A DNA stretch of 64,000 bases from assembly GCA_964645705.1 (NCBI GenBank), contig CAZYAB010000001.1, positions 211,015 to 275,014 of the forward strand, read 5' to 3'. Origin of the DNA: CAXGTL01 sp964645705. Its GTDB lineage: Archaea; Nanobdellota; Nanobdellia; Woesearchaeales; CAXGTL01. The notes beneath the pieces are model-generated. The model was not told where the DNA came from. It did no database searches and saw nothing but the letters and a program-made list of their open reading frames with translations. The position numbers were made by a program, and so were the translations under genes. This document shows, in pieces, positions 9,113 through 21,000 of the stretch; position 1 is the first letter of the stretch, and each line of letters begins with the position of its first letter.

Positions 9113-10351
9113 ATGAAGTTCGCACACATGGCAGATTGCCACATAGGATCATGGAAAGATCAGAAATTAAGAGACATTAGTCTAAAAGCATTTACAAAAG
9201 CAGTAAACAATTGTATAGATGAACAAGTAGACTTTATTCTTATTGCAGGCGATCTTTTTAACACATCTTTGCCAGCGATTGACAGACTAAAACAAGTAAC
9301 ACTAAAATTAAAACAATTAAAAGACAAACACATTCCTATCTACATTATTCCTGGCAGTCATGATTTTTCACCAAGCGGAAAAACAATGTTGGACGTTCTA
9401 GAAAAAGCAGGCCTTCTGATTAATGTTGTAAAAGGCGATGTTATAGAGGGTAAAAAACTTAAACTTAAATTCACAACAGATCCAAGAACAAATGTAAAGA
9501 TTACAGGAATGTTGGGCAAAAAAGGTATGCTCGAAAAGAAATATTATGAACAGCTCATGACAGAGAATTTAGAACAAGAAACAGGATTCAAGATCTTTAT
9601 GTTCCATTCTGCAATAGATGAATTAAAACCAAAAGAATTAGAAAAAATTAAGACTCAACCATTATCACTATTACCTAAAGGTTTTGATTATTATGCCGCA
9701 GGACACGTTCATTATATAAAAGAATTTAATATAGATGGTTATGGTTCAATTGTTTATCCTGGTCCATTGTTTCCTAATAATTTCAGAGAACTTGAACAAT
9801 TAAGCTGCGGAGGTTTTTATATAATAGAAGTAGACGTGTTTAATCCTAATATCAAGAACATAAGATATGAACAAATCAAGATATATAATCATCATTCAAT
9901 GATCATTGATTCAAACCATAATACGCCAGAACAAATAAAACAAAAGATTCTTGATCAAATAAGCAACAAAGAATTTTTTCAAACAATAGTCACAATAAGA
10001 GTAAAAGGTATTCTTGATGGAAAAATGAGTGATATTGATTGGAAAAACATTTTTCACCAATTATATGAAAAGTCGACTTATTTTGTTATGAAATCAACAT
10101 CTTTACTAAAAACAAAAGAATTTGAAGAAATAAAGATTGATCAAAAACAACACTTAGACGAACTAGAATCAAGCTTAATAAGACAACACATTGGTCAAGT
10201 GAAAGTAGATGGAATGTTGCCTGATAAAGAAGAAGATTTAACCAATCAATTAATTAAAATACTTGCTACTGAAAAACAAGAAGGTGAGAGGGTTATAGAT
10301 TTTGAAACAAGGATAAGGCAAGACATTGAAAATATAATAGGAATTCTATAA
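9113..10351 (+). CDS. mre11: Mre11-like DNA double-strand break repair nuclease
   Basis: A 412-residue calcineurin-like phosphoesterase of the Mre11/SbcD family. The metal-binding motifs are in order: Asp8-x-His10 (ADCHIG), GDLF with Asp47, GSHD at 81-84, His165 in FMFHS, and GHVH at 197-200. Family members usually have GNHD where this protein has GSHD, so the usual Asn ligand is replaced by Ser at position 82. The capping region and C-terminal Rad50-binding part (about 250-412) are present, and length is normal. It is coupled to herA by a 3-bp gap. Expected role is 3' end processing of DNA breaks with Rad50, which must be encoded elsewhere. Activity with the Ser substitution is uncertain. 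Confidence 0.92.
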   Translation: MKFAHMADCHIGSWKDQKLRDISLKAFTKAVNNCIDEQVDFILIAGDLFNTSLPAIDRLKQVTLKLKQLKDKHIPIYIIPGSHDFSPSGKTMLDVLEKAGLLINVVKGDVIEGKKLKLKFTTDPRTNVKITGMLGKKGMLEKKYYEQLMTENLEQETGFKIFMFHSAIDELKPKELEKIKTQPLSLLPKGFDYYAAGHVHYIKEFNIDGYGSIVYPGPLFPNNFRELEQLSCGGFYIIEVDVFNPNIKNIRYEQIKIYNHHSMIIDSNHNTPEQIKQKILDQISNKEFFQTIVTIRVKGILDGKMSDIDWKNIFHQLYEKSTYFVMKSTSLLKTKEFEEIKIDQKQHLDELESSLIRQHIGQVKVDGMLPDKEEDLTNQLIKILATEKQEGERVIDFETRIRQDIENIIGIL

Positions 10352-10377
10352 AATAAATAAAATAAAAATAACAGAAT

Positions 10378-12780
10378 TCACATCAGAAACACAATCAAGT
10401 TAACTATCCAGTGTATAATAATAGGGTATAGGATTCTGCTTTTTCTTTCGGTCTCTTTACTTACAAGCAATCCAGTTACAATTCCAAATATTATCAACAG
10501 AACAAAGTAAAGGCTCATTAATAATGGAACAGAACTAATAAACACAGAACCATTTTGCATATAATGTTTTAACAAACCTTTCAGACTTATAAAGTGCACT
10601 CCTGCAAACACAAAAGCTTGTAAGAAAACAGCTTTATAATATGAAAATGCTTTTTGTGCAAGCCTTAACAATACTCCTCTGAATAATATTTCTTCTGAAA
10701 ATGAAACAAGCAATGTATAAACAACTAAAACCATGATTGCATTATTAGGCAAAATAAGTTTTGGTTCATTTACAAAATAAAACAAGATTCCAAGAACAGC
10801 ACCTATTATTATTGACAATATAATTTTTTCTGGTTTTATATCTTTTAAACCAACCCTTACTCTAAAGAAAAATACAGCGATCACTGCCAAGATCAAGAAT
10901 ATGATTGGTTGCATAAAATTCATTATTCCTTCACTCAGGTTATACATATTTACAAATATGTGAAGTATTATTAATTCTATTTGATATATTATTATGATTA
11001 TTCCAACTCCTAATAAATAATCATCTCTAAACTCTTCTCCTAATAATTCTTTAGACATTGCAAATGTAAATACAAACAATATTAGGATTGCAATTGATGC
11101 CCAGGTTAGTGTAACTATATTTAGATTATACATTATCAATATAGGCATGACAAGGAATACAAATGTCCATAATATTATCGTGTTATCAGTAATTAATTCT
11201 CTAATTATTCTATTGAGCACATATCTTGAGAATTTATAACATAATAATACAAATCCGCCTATATAGAACAAGAACTCCATAATTAATAAAAGCGAGAAAA
11301 TGATTGATAAAAACATTTCTCCTGAATAAAATATAATATTAGTATGATACACAATAGATGATTGAAAATAATTCCAAATATATTCACCAAAATAAAACAA
11401 ACTTAACAAATATCCTATTATAAATACATACTTTGCAAATGAATCTTTTCTAAAAATCAATGATAATAATGTTAGCAATGCTAATAATCCCATTGAATAT
11501 AAAAACAACGCAGGTATTGAAAACAAAGCATTGCCTGAGATCAACTGTGTTACAAAATTAACTCCTTGTATTCCTGCTTGTTTAATAACTAATTGTTTTA
11601 CCCATGGTGCAAACAAAAAACAAATTATAGAAACAATAAACAAATTCAATATTATTTGAACACGTTTATTTTCTAAAATCCTTCTCAAATTAACACTTAA
11701 GATTGTAAAGAATAAGACAATCATAGGAGTTATGATTAATACTAATACACCAATAGTGCTTAATATATATACCCACCATGTTTCTACTATTCCAAAGATA
11801 AGATCAGTATTAATCAAGCTTAATAGTGATCTATAAGATTCTTTGCCCATTAAAGACAAAAAGAACTGATTAACTTCAAGGCCTGTGAAAAAAGGCACAA
11901 AGAATGTTGAAATATCGCTCATATAGTGAAGAATAAGCAAAATTCCAAATCCTAAATAGAATTTTCTTATATCTGTCAAGAAATCAGTCACCCACCCTAA
12001 GAAAACATCGTCAAACTGCCCTATTTTGTTCAAAGTCTTTATTTTTGATCCCTGTATGTCTTTTACAGCATATAATATTGCAAAGATCAACAATGTTTTT
12101 CCAAGTGTTATAAGGAACCATTGTGTAATTAACAAGAATAGATATTGATATATTCCTAGCATTGTAACTGCAACTAAGAACAACTTTATAATAAAGAAAA
12201 AGAATTTGTTTTTATTTGATTCGAAATGCATTTTATCCCATGTTTCTTTTTTAATAAAAAGTCTGCTTAAACAATAAACAAGTGATTTTTCTCCAAACTT
12301 AACTTTGAATGCAGCATATATAATAATCAAACCAAGCAAACTAAAACCAACATAACTTGATATGAAGCTGAATAATTCAAAATTAGCAGGACTATGCACA
12401 AACAAAAAACTTGATTTAATTGCATTGGCTAGCCAAACAGGAGTATATTTTGCAATAAATGCATATGTGTTGATTATGATAGGATCTGCTATATCAATTA
12501 TGCTAAACCATTGCACAAATGTATTTATTATTAAGATATAAAACGTTCCAACAATAAATTTATCAAGAATCTTGTTCTTGCTTCCAAACATAAGCCTACT
12601 TATATTTAGATCCAGCCAAAACACCATCAAAACATAAGCAGTAAGAATATCATCATATATACCATAAGCTTGAGGCATTAAATCAAAAAAACTAATAAAA
12701 CCTATGACTAATAACAATATTTTAAAGAATATTCCCCAGTACTTTTTGACATAATTCCATGTCTTGCTATGTCTGCTCAT
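10378..12780 (-). CDS. large polytopic membrane protein with C-terminal CPBP intramembrane protease domain
   Basis: An 800-residue integral membrane protein with many hydrophobic segments (on the order of twenty). The last ~170 residues match the CPBP (CAAX protease/bacteriocin-processing, Abi) family: EEILFR with the Glu pair at about 695-696, FAGVH with His near 731, and HWIVN near the C-terminus, the usual intramembrane glutamic protease signature. The preceding ~600 residues are membrane helices of no recognised family. It starts 5 bp after the stop of the giant surface-protein gene on the same strand, so the two are probably co-transcribed. Processing or sorting of the giant protein is a plausible job, inferred only from position and family. 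It ends in HWIVNLIVFLM with no soluble tail. Confidence 0.85.
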   Translation of the reverse strand: MSRHSKTWNYVKKYWGIFFKILLLVIGFISFFDLMPQAYGIYDDILTAYVLMVFWLDLNISRLMFGSKNKILDKFIVGTFYILIINTFVQWFSIIDIADPIIINTYAFIAKYTPVWLANAIKSSFLFVHSPANFELFSFISSYVGFSLLGLIIIYAAFKVKFGEKSLVYCLSRLFIKKETWDKMHFESNKNKFFFFIIKLFLVAVTMLGIYQYLFLLITQWFLITLGKTLLIFAILYAVKDIQGSKIKTLNKIGQFDDVFLGWVTDFLTDIRKFYLGFGILLILHYMSDISTFFVPFFTGLEVNQFFLSLMGKESYRSLLSLINTDLIFGIVETWWVYILSTIGVLVLIITPMIVLFFTILSVNLRRILENKRVQIILNLFIVSIICFLFAPWVKQLVIKQAGIQGVNFVTQLISGNALFSIPALFLYSMGLLALLTLLSLIFRKDSFAKYVFIIGYLLSLFYFGEYIWNYFQSSIVYHTNIIFYSGEMFLSIIFSLLLIMEFLFYIGGFVLLCYKFSRYVLNRIIRELITDNTIILWTFVFLVMPILIMYNLNIVTLTWASIAILILFVFTFAMSKELLGEEFRDDYLLGVGIIIIIYQIELIILHIFVNMYNLSEGIMNFMQPIIFLILAVIAVFFFRVRVGLKDIKPEKIILSIIIGAVLGILFYFVNEPKLILPNNAIMVLVVYTLLVSFSEEILFRGVLLRLAQKAFSYYKAVFLQAFVFAGVHFISLKGLLKHYMQNGSVFISSVPLLMSLYFVLLIIFGIVTGLLVSKETERKSRILYPIIIHWIVNLIVFLM

Positions 12781-12785
12781 TATTC

Positions 12786-15085
12786 TTATTTACCTCTTTT
12801 TTTATCTTTTTTGCTCTTTTTCTTTCTATCCTTTTTCTTTCTCTTAGTTTTCTTTTTTGTTCTTTGCCTTTTTATATCTTTCTTTTTAATTTTATCTTTA
12901 TTTCCTTTAAACAATCTAAATACTATTTTTATTATATTTATTATTAATAACAATATCAATAATCCAACTAAACCAATTATTATATGATACACATAATTTG
13001 TTGATGATAATGATGCGATTGCAAAATCTATTAACTTTGAATAATTTATATGATAACCTACAACAATGATCAATGAAATGAGTATTAGGATTATTATCAA
13101 TTGACCATATTTTTTAAAGAACCTTTCTCTTTTTCTTTTTCTTTGTTCTTTTGTAGCTTTTCTTGCAGCTCTTATTTGCCTGATTTGTCTTTCAATTTTC
13201 CTTTGTTCTCTTAACTCTTTTTTTCTTTGTTTTCCTTTTTTAATGCTTTTACTAAGCTGTTTTCTTCTTTTTTCTTCTAATCTTTTCCTTTTTCTTATAT
13301 TTCTTATTCTTTTTCTTTCTTTTTTCTTTCTCTCTTTTTCTTTTCTTTTTGAATTCTTAATTCTTATTCTTCTTAATCTCTTCTTTCTAATATTATCTTT
13401 GATGCCTTGTCTAATACTTTTTAATTTATTTAATATCCTCCTTTTCTTTTTCTTTTTCTTCTTTTCTATTCTTATTTGTTTTAATCTTTCTCTTTGTTTC
13501 TTTCTTTTTTCTTTTTCTTCTTTTCTTCTTTTTCTTATTTCTTTTTGTCTTTTTCTTATTCTTCTAAACCTTTCTAATATCTTACATTCTTTTTTAATCA
13601 ATACAGGCATTGCTTTGATTAATTGAATAATCAATATTATTGCTGCTAAAATGCCAACACCAATTATTATTTGAGACAGGTAATTAGCAGATGATAATGT
13701 TGTTATTATACTTGTTTTTAGCTTTGAAATAAAACTCCACAATTTAGAGAACTCAATATAGTAAATTGCTAAAGCAGCTAATACTATTACTGATATTATT
13801 ATGATACTACTTTTAATAAATTCACCATATCTTTCTTTGAATTGTTTTCTCTTTCTAATTTTATGTGCTTTTTCTGCTTTTTTTGCAGCGATTCTTTGTT
13901 GAATTGATTTTTCTTGTTCTTGTTTTTGCTTTGTTTTTATCTTTCTCTCTTTTCTTTTCTCTGCTTTTATTCTTTCTAATTCTTTTTCCTTTCTTTTTCT
14001 TTCTTTTTCTCTTATTCTTCTTTCTTTTTCTAATTTCTTTTGTTTTCTTTTTCTTTCTCTTTGTTCTTGTTTTTCTTTTTTCCTCTTTTCTTTTCTTCTT
14101 TTCTTTTCAATTCTTTTTCTTTCTCTTTCACTCGTGGATCTCTTTCTGTTCTTTTCTTCTTGCTTCCTTATCTTTTCTAGCTTCCTTTTTCTTTTTTCTT
14201 CTTGTTTTTTCTTTCTTTTTTCTTCTCTTTTTCTCATTCTTTCTAATTTTCTTTTCTTTTTTCTTTCTTGTCTAATTCTTTTGTTTTCTTGTCTTTTTCT
14301 TTTCATCTCTGTTTTTACCAACATTAGTTTTTTTAACATTTGTTGCTTTTTCTTTTTTCTCTTTATTGTATCTCTCTTTTTTCTTTCAGTTTTTACTGTC
14401 TTTAATTTTCTTTTAAATAATATTGTTACTGCTTTTACTAGGTTTATTATTGCAATTACTATAACCAGACTGCCTATGCCAATCATTATATGGTATATAT
14501 AGAATGGCGAATACAATTCTTCTTCACTCTGCACTATCATCCTGATTATGCTTTCCTTTATTCTCAAAGCAAGGTCCACTAGTTTAGAATAATCAATAAA
14601 ATAATATACTAGTGTAATCAATGATCCTATTAATAATACCCCTAGTATTATTATTATAATGCTTATTATTGCTTTTCTATGTTTTTCAATAGCTTTTCTC
14701 AGCAATCCTTTTGATTTTCTTATTCTGTGTTTTTCTATCTTTTTTCTAATCTTTTTATGTTGTTTCTTCAATATCTTCTCATTTTTAATACTCTTTTTGA
14801 TTCTTCTCTTATGCTTTACTTTTATGTGTATTGCTTTTAAACTTAGCAGCAGTTTCTTTAATTTACTGAACATTATGCCTAAGCTGCCACCTTTCTTCTT
14901 CCTTATCTTTTTCTTTTTGATCTTTTCTTTTATTTTTCTGATCTTTTGTTGTTTCTTTTTCCTCTTTTCTTTCTTTCTTTTTACTAAATATTCTTTATTT
15001 GCCTTGTTATCAGTAATATGCATGGATAAATAGGAAATTAATAACAATAACAATGTGCCCATTGCCATATAAAAACTTTGCATGT
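12786..15085 (-). repeat. three-fold repeat of membrane hairpin plus polybasic segment at the giant protein's C-terminus
   Basis: After a first membrane helix (about residues 6574-6595) come three similar units, each with two membrane helices joined by a short loop and followed by a Lys/Arg-rich stretch. The loops are related: YFIDYSKL, YIEFSKL and HINYSKL, each followed by a second helix opening with an aromatic/His pattern (YIYHIMIGIGS, YLSQIIIGVGI, YVYHIIIGLVG). The basic stretches are about 196, 160 and 41 residues, plus ~108 after the first helix. By the positive-inside rule all basic stretches face the cytoplasm and all loops face outside, a self-consistent topology. Confidence 0.8.
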
Positions 15086-18000
15086 TAAGTAAAGCAACAG
15101 GAACTTTTATTATTTTATCTCTAATACCTTCTTCTACATATTTACCTTCATCTGGGCGCATCACTTTTCTTAGAGTAATTTTTGCTTGTCCAAATTTAGA
15201 AGATAATAATAATACGGTTATATCTGTTTTTCCATCTTTATCAAGATCAATGTCTTTTGATTTACCTAAATCTATTCTATATGATCCGCCTTTTATATTG
15301 ATTACAACAAAATCTTCTTCTAGTTCATCAACAGTGATATTCAGTGTTTCATTTCCTAATGCAACTTGAGTCATTTTCCATTTTTCAACTTTAATAGATC
15401 TATTTTCACTTTCTCTTAGAATAGGTATATTTTCATAAACAGCTATTGATTTTGTATTTAGTGTTTCTATCTTTTTGTTTATTAAGTATTTGACTTTCTT
15501 TTCTTCATTCTTATTTATTCTTTCAAAATAGAATTTAACTATTGGGTCTGCTTGTAATATCTTTATTGGCAAGATTCCTATAAAGTTTACTTCTCTTATA
15601 TGTTCTGCCATTGATTTTGGAATTGCTTCTACTAATGTAAATCCTGTAATTGGTTCACCTGCTTTTATCTTTGCTTCTATTAGAGTTACATCAATGGACT
15701 TTTCTGTTTCTTTTGCTTTAATTTTGTACGAAGTCAATGTTTTCTTTACTCTAACAGGAGATGCAATTTGTCTTTCTATTCCTGTTCTCAATAACCTTAG
15801 TTCTTCTGATACCACCTCATTGACTTCTTGTTCAAGGACTTCTGCAATTACATCTGTCGTTGTTTCCTCTTCTTCAATAATTCTGTCCTCAACAGTAACA
15901 TCAACGTTTGCTTTTGATACTTCAATTAGTCCTAAGTCTTCAGCATCAACGTGTTCAAGTATTTCACTTATTACATCTTCTGTTGCACCACCCGATGATA
16001 TGTATTCTTCACCAATTGTTGTTACAACCCCTCCAACTTGTACAACTCTAACATCAGCAACATATGTAATTGTTGTTTCACTCCAATTACTTTTCTCAAA
16101 TCCAGTATCAATTGCTTGAACACCTAAGTAAAATGTATTTGTTTCTTGCGGAATATTGAACAATGTACTATTGATTGTCTGCATATTACCATACATACCT
16201 TGAGCAGGGTCAGCACTATAACCATATGCAGGGCTTATTACATCATGACCACCGTCTGTTGTTCCAATTCTTATGTTATAATATGTTGGCCCGCCTTCAG
16301 GATCTGTTGCACCAGCCCATTCAACATCAATTCCACCATCATAAACTGCTGTAAATCCTGTTGGGTCACTCGGCGCAGTATTACTGTCATTATTATAATT
16401 CAAAAACATAAGCAATTCATTATAATCATCATCACCAGCAACTGTTTCTTCTTCAGCAGCAAGCATGTCTATATTGCCATCACCATCAAAATCTCCAAAT
16501 ATTGCAGATTCTACATTTAAACTAGTTACAAATTTATTAGATTGGTTATCAATTAAAAGAGAACTACCATTATTATAATATGTAATAATTTCATTTCCAT
16601 TATCTCCTGGCCTATCTGTTAAAAGGTCAATATCCCCATCATTATCATAATCACCTAAGAATGTTATATCCCCAGTTAGATTATCATCCCAGCTCTCGTC
16701 TCTAACAAGAGTAGATTTGTTATTTATATATGCCCAACCACCTAATACTACCATATCCATCCAATTATCATTATTAAGATCAGCAAATGCAATGTTATTA
16801 TGTGGAGAAGCAGGCAATCCCATATTCCCTCCATTATCCCATGTTTGATTTTGTTCAAAAGTAGTTCCATTATTTATCCATATAAAAGGACCATAAACAT
16901 CATCTACGTGATCGTCTCCTGAAGTTATTAAATCCAGATAATGGTCATTATTTACGTCTACTAAATTTATAAAACCATCATCTCTTGCATCCAGATGTGC
17001 AGACCATACTGCATCTTGTACAAATGATGTTCCATTGTTTATATAAACAAGTGTAGGGTTTGGAGTGATTCCACCACCACCATCATCATATGATCCTTGT
17101 ACAATCAAATCAACCTTCCCATCCAGATCAATATCTCCTGTTATAATAGATGGCTGACTTCCAGGAGTTATATTTTGTGACCATGTTAAGTTTTGACGGA
17201 ATTTTGTATGATCATTAATATAAACATGGACAGTATCATTTCCACCACCAGTAGGGTGAGTACTTCCTGCTACAATTAGATCAAGCCATAGGTCATTATT
17301 AATATCAGCAAGTGTCATACTACCATGACTAACAGGAGTTATATTTTCTGCCCATCCTTCATTATGGAATCCATTTCCTAAATTATTTGTCAAAACATGT
17401 GCATAAAGATAATCAGTATCAGTTTGAGCAGTAGGAGATGGTCCAGAAAATACAAGAATATCAGTATAATTATTTCTATCTACATCACCAGCAGCCATCA
17501 TAATTCCATTTCCACCTGTTTGGAATGCTCCCTCTCCTGTTCCAAACCAAGGACCACTATTAGGCATAAATGCTTGGATTAAATTTGACCTTACTTGTAC
17601 ACTATCATCAGGTCCTGATCCATCATCTGTATCCACAGTTATTGAATCCATTTGTGTAGTCAAACCAACATCAGCATCAGGGCTTACCTGTAATGTAATC
17701 TCTATAATAGTATAAGGATCTATTGTATCTGAATATCCTGTATAATGTGGCACCAATGCACCACCACTATCCATAGCTAATGTTCTACTATCATCATCAT
17801 TATTAACTAGATAAACAGTATAATTACTTCCTATTTCTGAAGTTGTAACATCACTATTTGCAGCAACATAACCTTCTGCTACAACTCTAGAAGGAGGATT
17901 AGGTCCTTGAGTTATTGCATCTGTCCAATAATAAGCAACACCTCTCTGATTTGAAACAAATAAAGTAATATTATTCCAATTTACATCGGCATCTTTCTCA

Positions 18001-21000
18001 GGATAATAATCTATACCATAAGCAGCACCATCATCATCACATGATCCAACATTTGAATCAGATATTCTAGTTAAATTATATACATTGTCACATACTACAT
18101 CATCATCAGCATCAAAACAACCATCTGCATAACCTTCTGCATCATAATAAGGATCATCTCTATATCCATCACTCAATACATAATCCATTAGATCATCATA
18201 ATTCCCCCACCTATTACCTATGCTGCCATTATCTAACATTGTATAATGTCCATCAACACATATACGACTTAAACTAGTAAAATTCTCAAATTCATTTTTA
18301 TAAATTAATGTATAATTACTAGTTCCTCCTGCACCATCAAATCCACCAATATCAATCGCATTTAAAAGTCCTTGTCCTTCTCCAGCACTTGGTGCTGAAC
18401 TTAGTTTTTCATGAAACCAATTACTAACTATTGTTGTATAATGTGATGCATAGATCTCAATACTATAATAACTATTTAATGAGAAATCTGTGGACTTAAT
18501 TGTATTGTTATGTGCTAAATTAAGTACAATTCCTCTTAAAGTATTGTTAGTTATATTTGAATCTTCTATTCTACTTAAATTAGAATAATTCATAAATATA
18601 CCATCAGTAAAATTCAAAACAGTACAATTAGTCATATTAAATCCTGTAACAGATTGCAGTTTAACCCCTGTAAAGAAATCAGATGAAACTTCATCAGCAT
18701 TTATTGTAGGGTTTCCTATAGGAGTTGTTCCATTACCAATAATATTATATCCACTACAATCAAGAGCAACATTATTTGCAGTTACTTCAAAGCAAGTATC
18801 ATTATCAGCTACATTTTGAGTTAATGTATAAGTTGTTCCAGAACTACTTAATGTTTGACAAGAGCTAATACTTTCACTACCACCAACTACACTAATAGTA
18901 TCATTTGCATTTAATTCTGTATAATCATCATGATCACAAGTTACATTCCATGATAATGTTCCGCCTGTTGCAAATGATTTTGAATAATTATAAGTTTTGT
19001 TTCCATCTTGAGTCATTTGATACCAAGAACCAGCACCATCTTCAAATGTTACATTACAGCTAGCACTTTGTATTAAATGTCCTGTTGAGTTTGTATAATT
19101 TGCATAGAATGTTGCATTTGTTCCTTGATCAACAGATGAACCTTCATGACTATCACTAATTGTTAGATTAGCATTACCACCAAATGCATATCCTGTAAAA
19201 TGAGCAACAGTAAAGTTTAGTACACCACCTATACAAGCAATATTACTACATACACTTGTAGGACATGATTTACCATATGTTTGAATATCTGCTTTTGTTG
19301 AATAATCTTGTTCAGTATAAACTAAATCAGTCAAAGGTTTAAATCCAGAACAATTTACACTTTTTATAGTGATGTCGGCGCTAGTGTTTAATGATGAATG
19401 TAGTTGGCTTGTATTAACAACAACAAATTCATCACCTATCTCAATATTTAAATCAAAGTCTTGTTCTTCTGCATTTACTATTTGATTTGTCCATCTGATT
19501 TTACCTTGAACATTTGCTAATGTTAGATTAGGTACATCAGTTGTATTATCAAGTGCACTGAAATTAGTTGAACCAAGGCTAGTATTATATTCAGTAACAG
19601 TTGGTCTTCCTAATAACCAACCATTTATACTTGTATAAGCATGATAATCAATTACTTTTCCAGCATTATCACCAGTAAAACTAGAATCACAAATACCATC
19701 ATCATCAGTCTCAACACAACCTTCATCAGAATCATCATACACATCCCAATAGTTTCCTCTATTACTTAAGTTATAGAAATTAATACTAGCATTGTCATAA
19801 ATATAATGACCTGTTTGATTATTAATAAAATTATTTTTCCATACAATGCTATTATTATCAGCAGATGTGTTAAAGAAAATTGCATATTCAAAATTATTCT
19901 TAAATGTATTATTAGTAATATTATTATAAGTTGCACCTAGTGTAAGTATTATTCCAGCATCAAAACTAGTATTTCCATGACTTGTAATATTATTATCCTG
20001 GATTAAATTATAATCAGATCCATTTAGATATATTCCAAAATCATAAGAACTTAACATAAGGTTATTTGAGATAATATTATAATTAGAATTATTTCCAATA
20101 TAAATAGTATAATTCCCAGAATCACTGAATCTATTACTATTGATTATATTATTATTTGTATTAGTATCACTTTTAACATAAATGTTCTGCATAATATTTG
20201 TACTACTAAAGTTATTTGATGAAATATTATTATATAAACCAATCAAATAAATATCATAACCAGTTGATAATTCTTGACTATCAAATACATTTGAACTGAT
20301 ATTATTGTCTCTGTAACTAGAGAAATCATTACCAAAGTAAATACCACTTCTTTTATTACTAGTAAAGTTGTTATTTGTTATTTGTGAGTTATTTGAACTT
20401 AGGTTGACAAAAATTCCATCATAAAAATCAGTTATTGTACAATTAGTGATTGTAACACTATTTGATCCGTTCATGTAAATACCATAAGTATCAGCGTTAT
20501 CTTGACCATCTATTACCATGCCTTGACAATCTATAGTGATATCATCTGCGTAAGCATTAATACATTTTGCATCAATAGCATTTTCAATAGATGAATTCAA
20601 TTCATAGATCATATTCGATGTAGTAAGATTACTACAATTGCTAAATCCATATTTAGTTTTAAAGCTTAATATACTTGAAACATTATTTTCATTACCATGT
20701 GTATCATTACACCTGAAATATAATGTATGAGTAGAGCCGTCTGTTAATCCTGTTAAATTCAAGAAGTGTTTTGTAGTCCCGCTTGTGTCAAAATTAGTTC
20801 CATTAACATTGAATTCAAAATCATTACTATTATTATATTGACAGTTTCCGATTTCACTTGTTGTTAGATTTATCCATTGCCATGTTCTTCCTGATGTAGT
20901 GTATGAGTTATTTTCAGGATTATCAATAGTAATTGTTGGTGCACTTGTATCGGCAGTATTACTCTCGCTTGACCAAGCACTTGCTTTTAATGATGAGTCT

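Noticed and set aside
13243..15033. Several plus-strand open frames rich in Phe, Leu and Ser opposite the basic arms
   Set aside because: They are the antisense of Lys/Arg/Glu codons and have no ribosome-binding sites or family resemblance.
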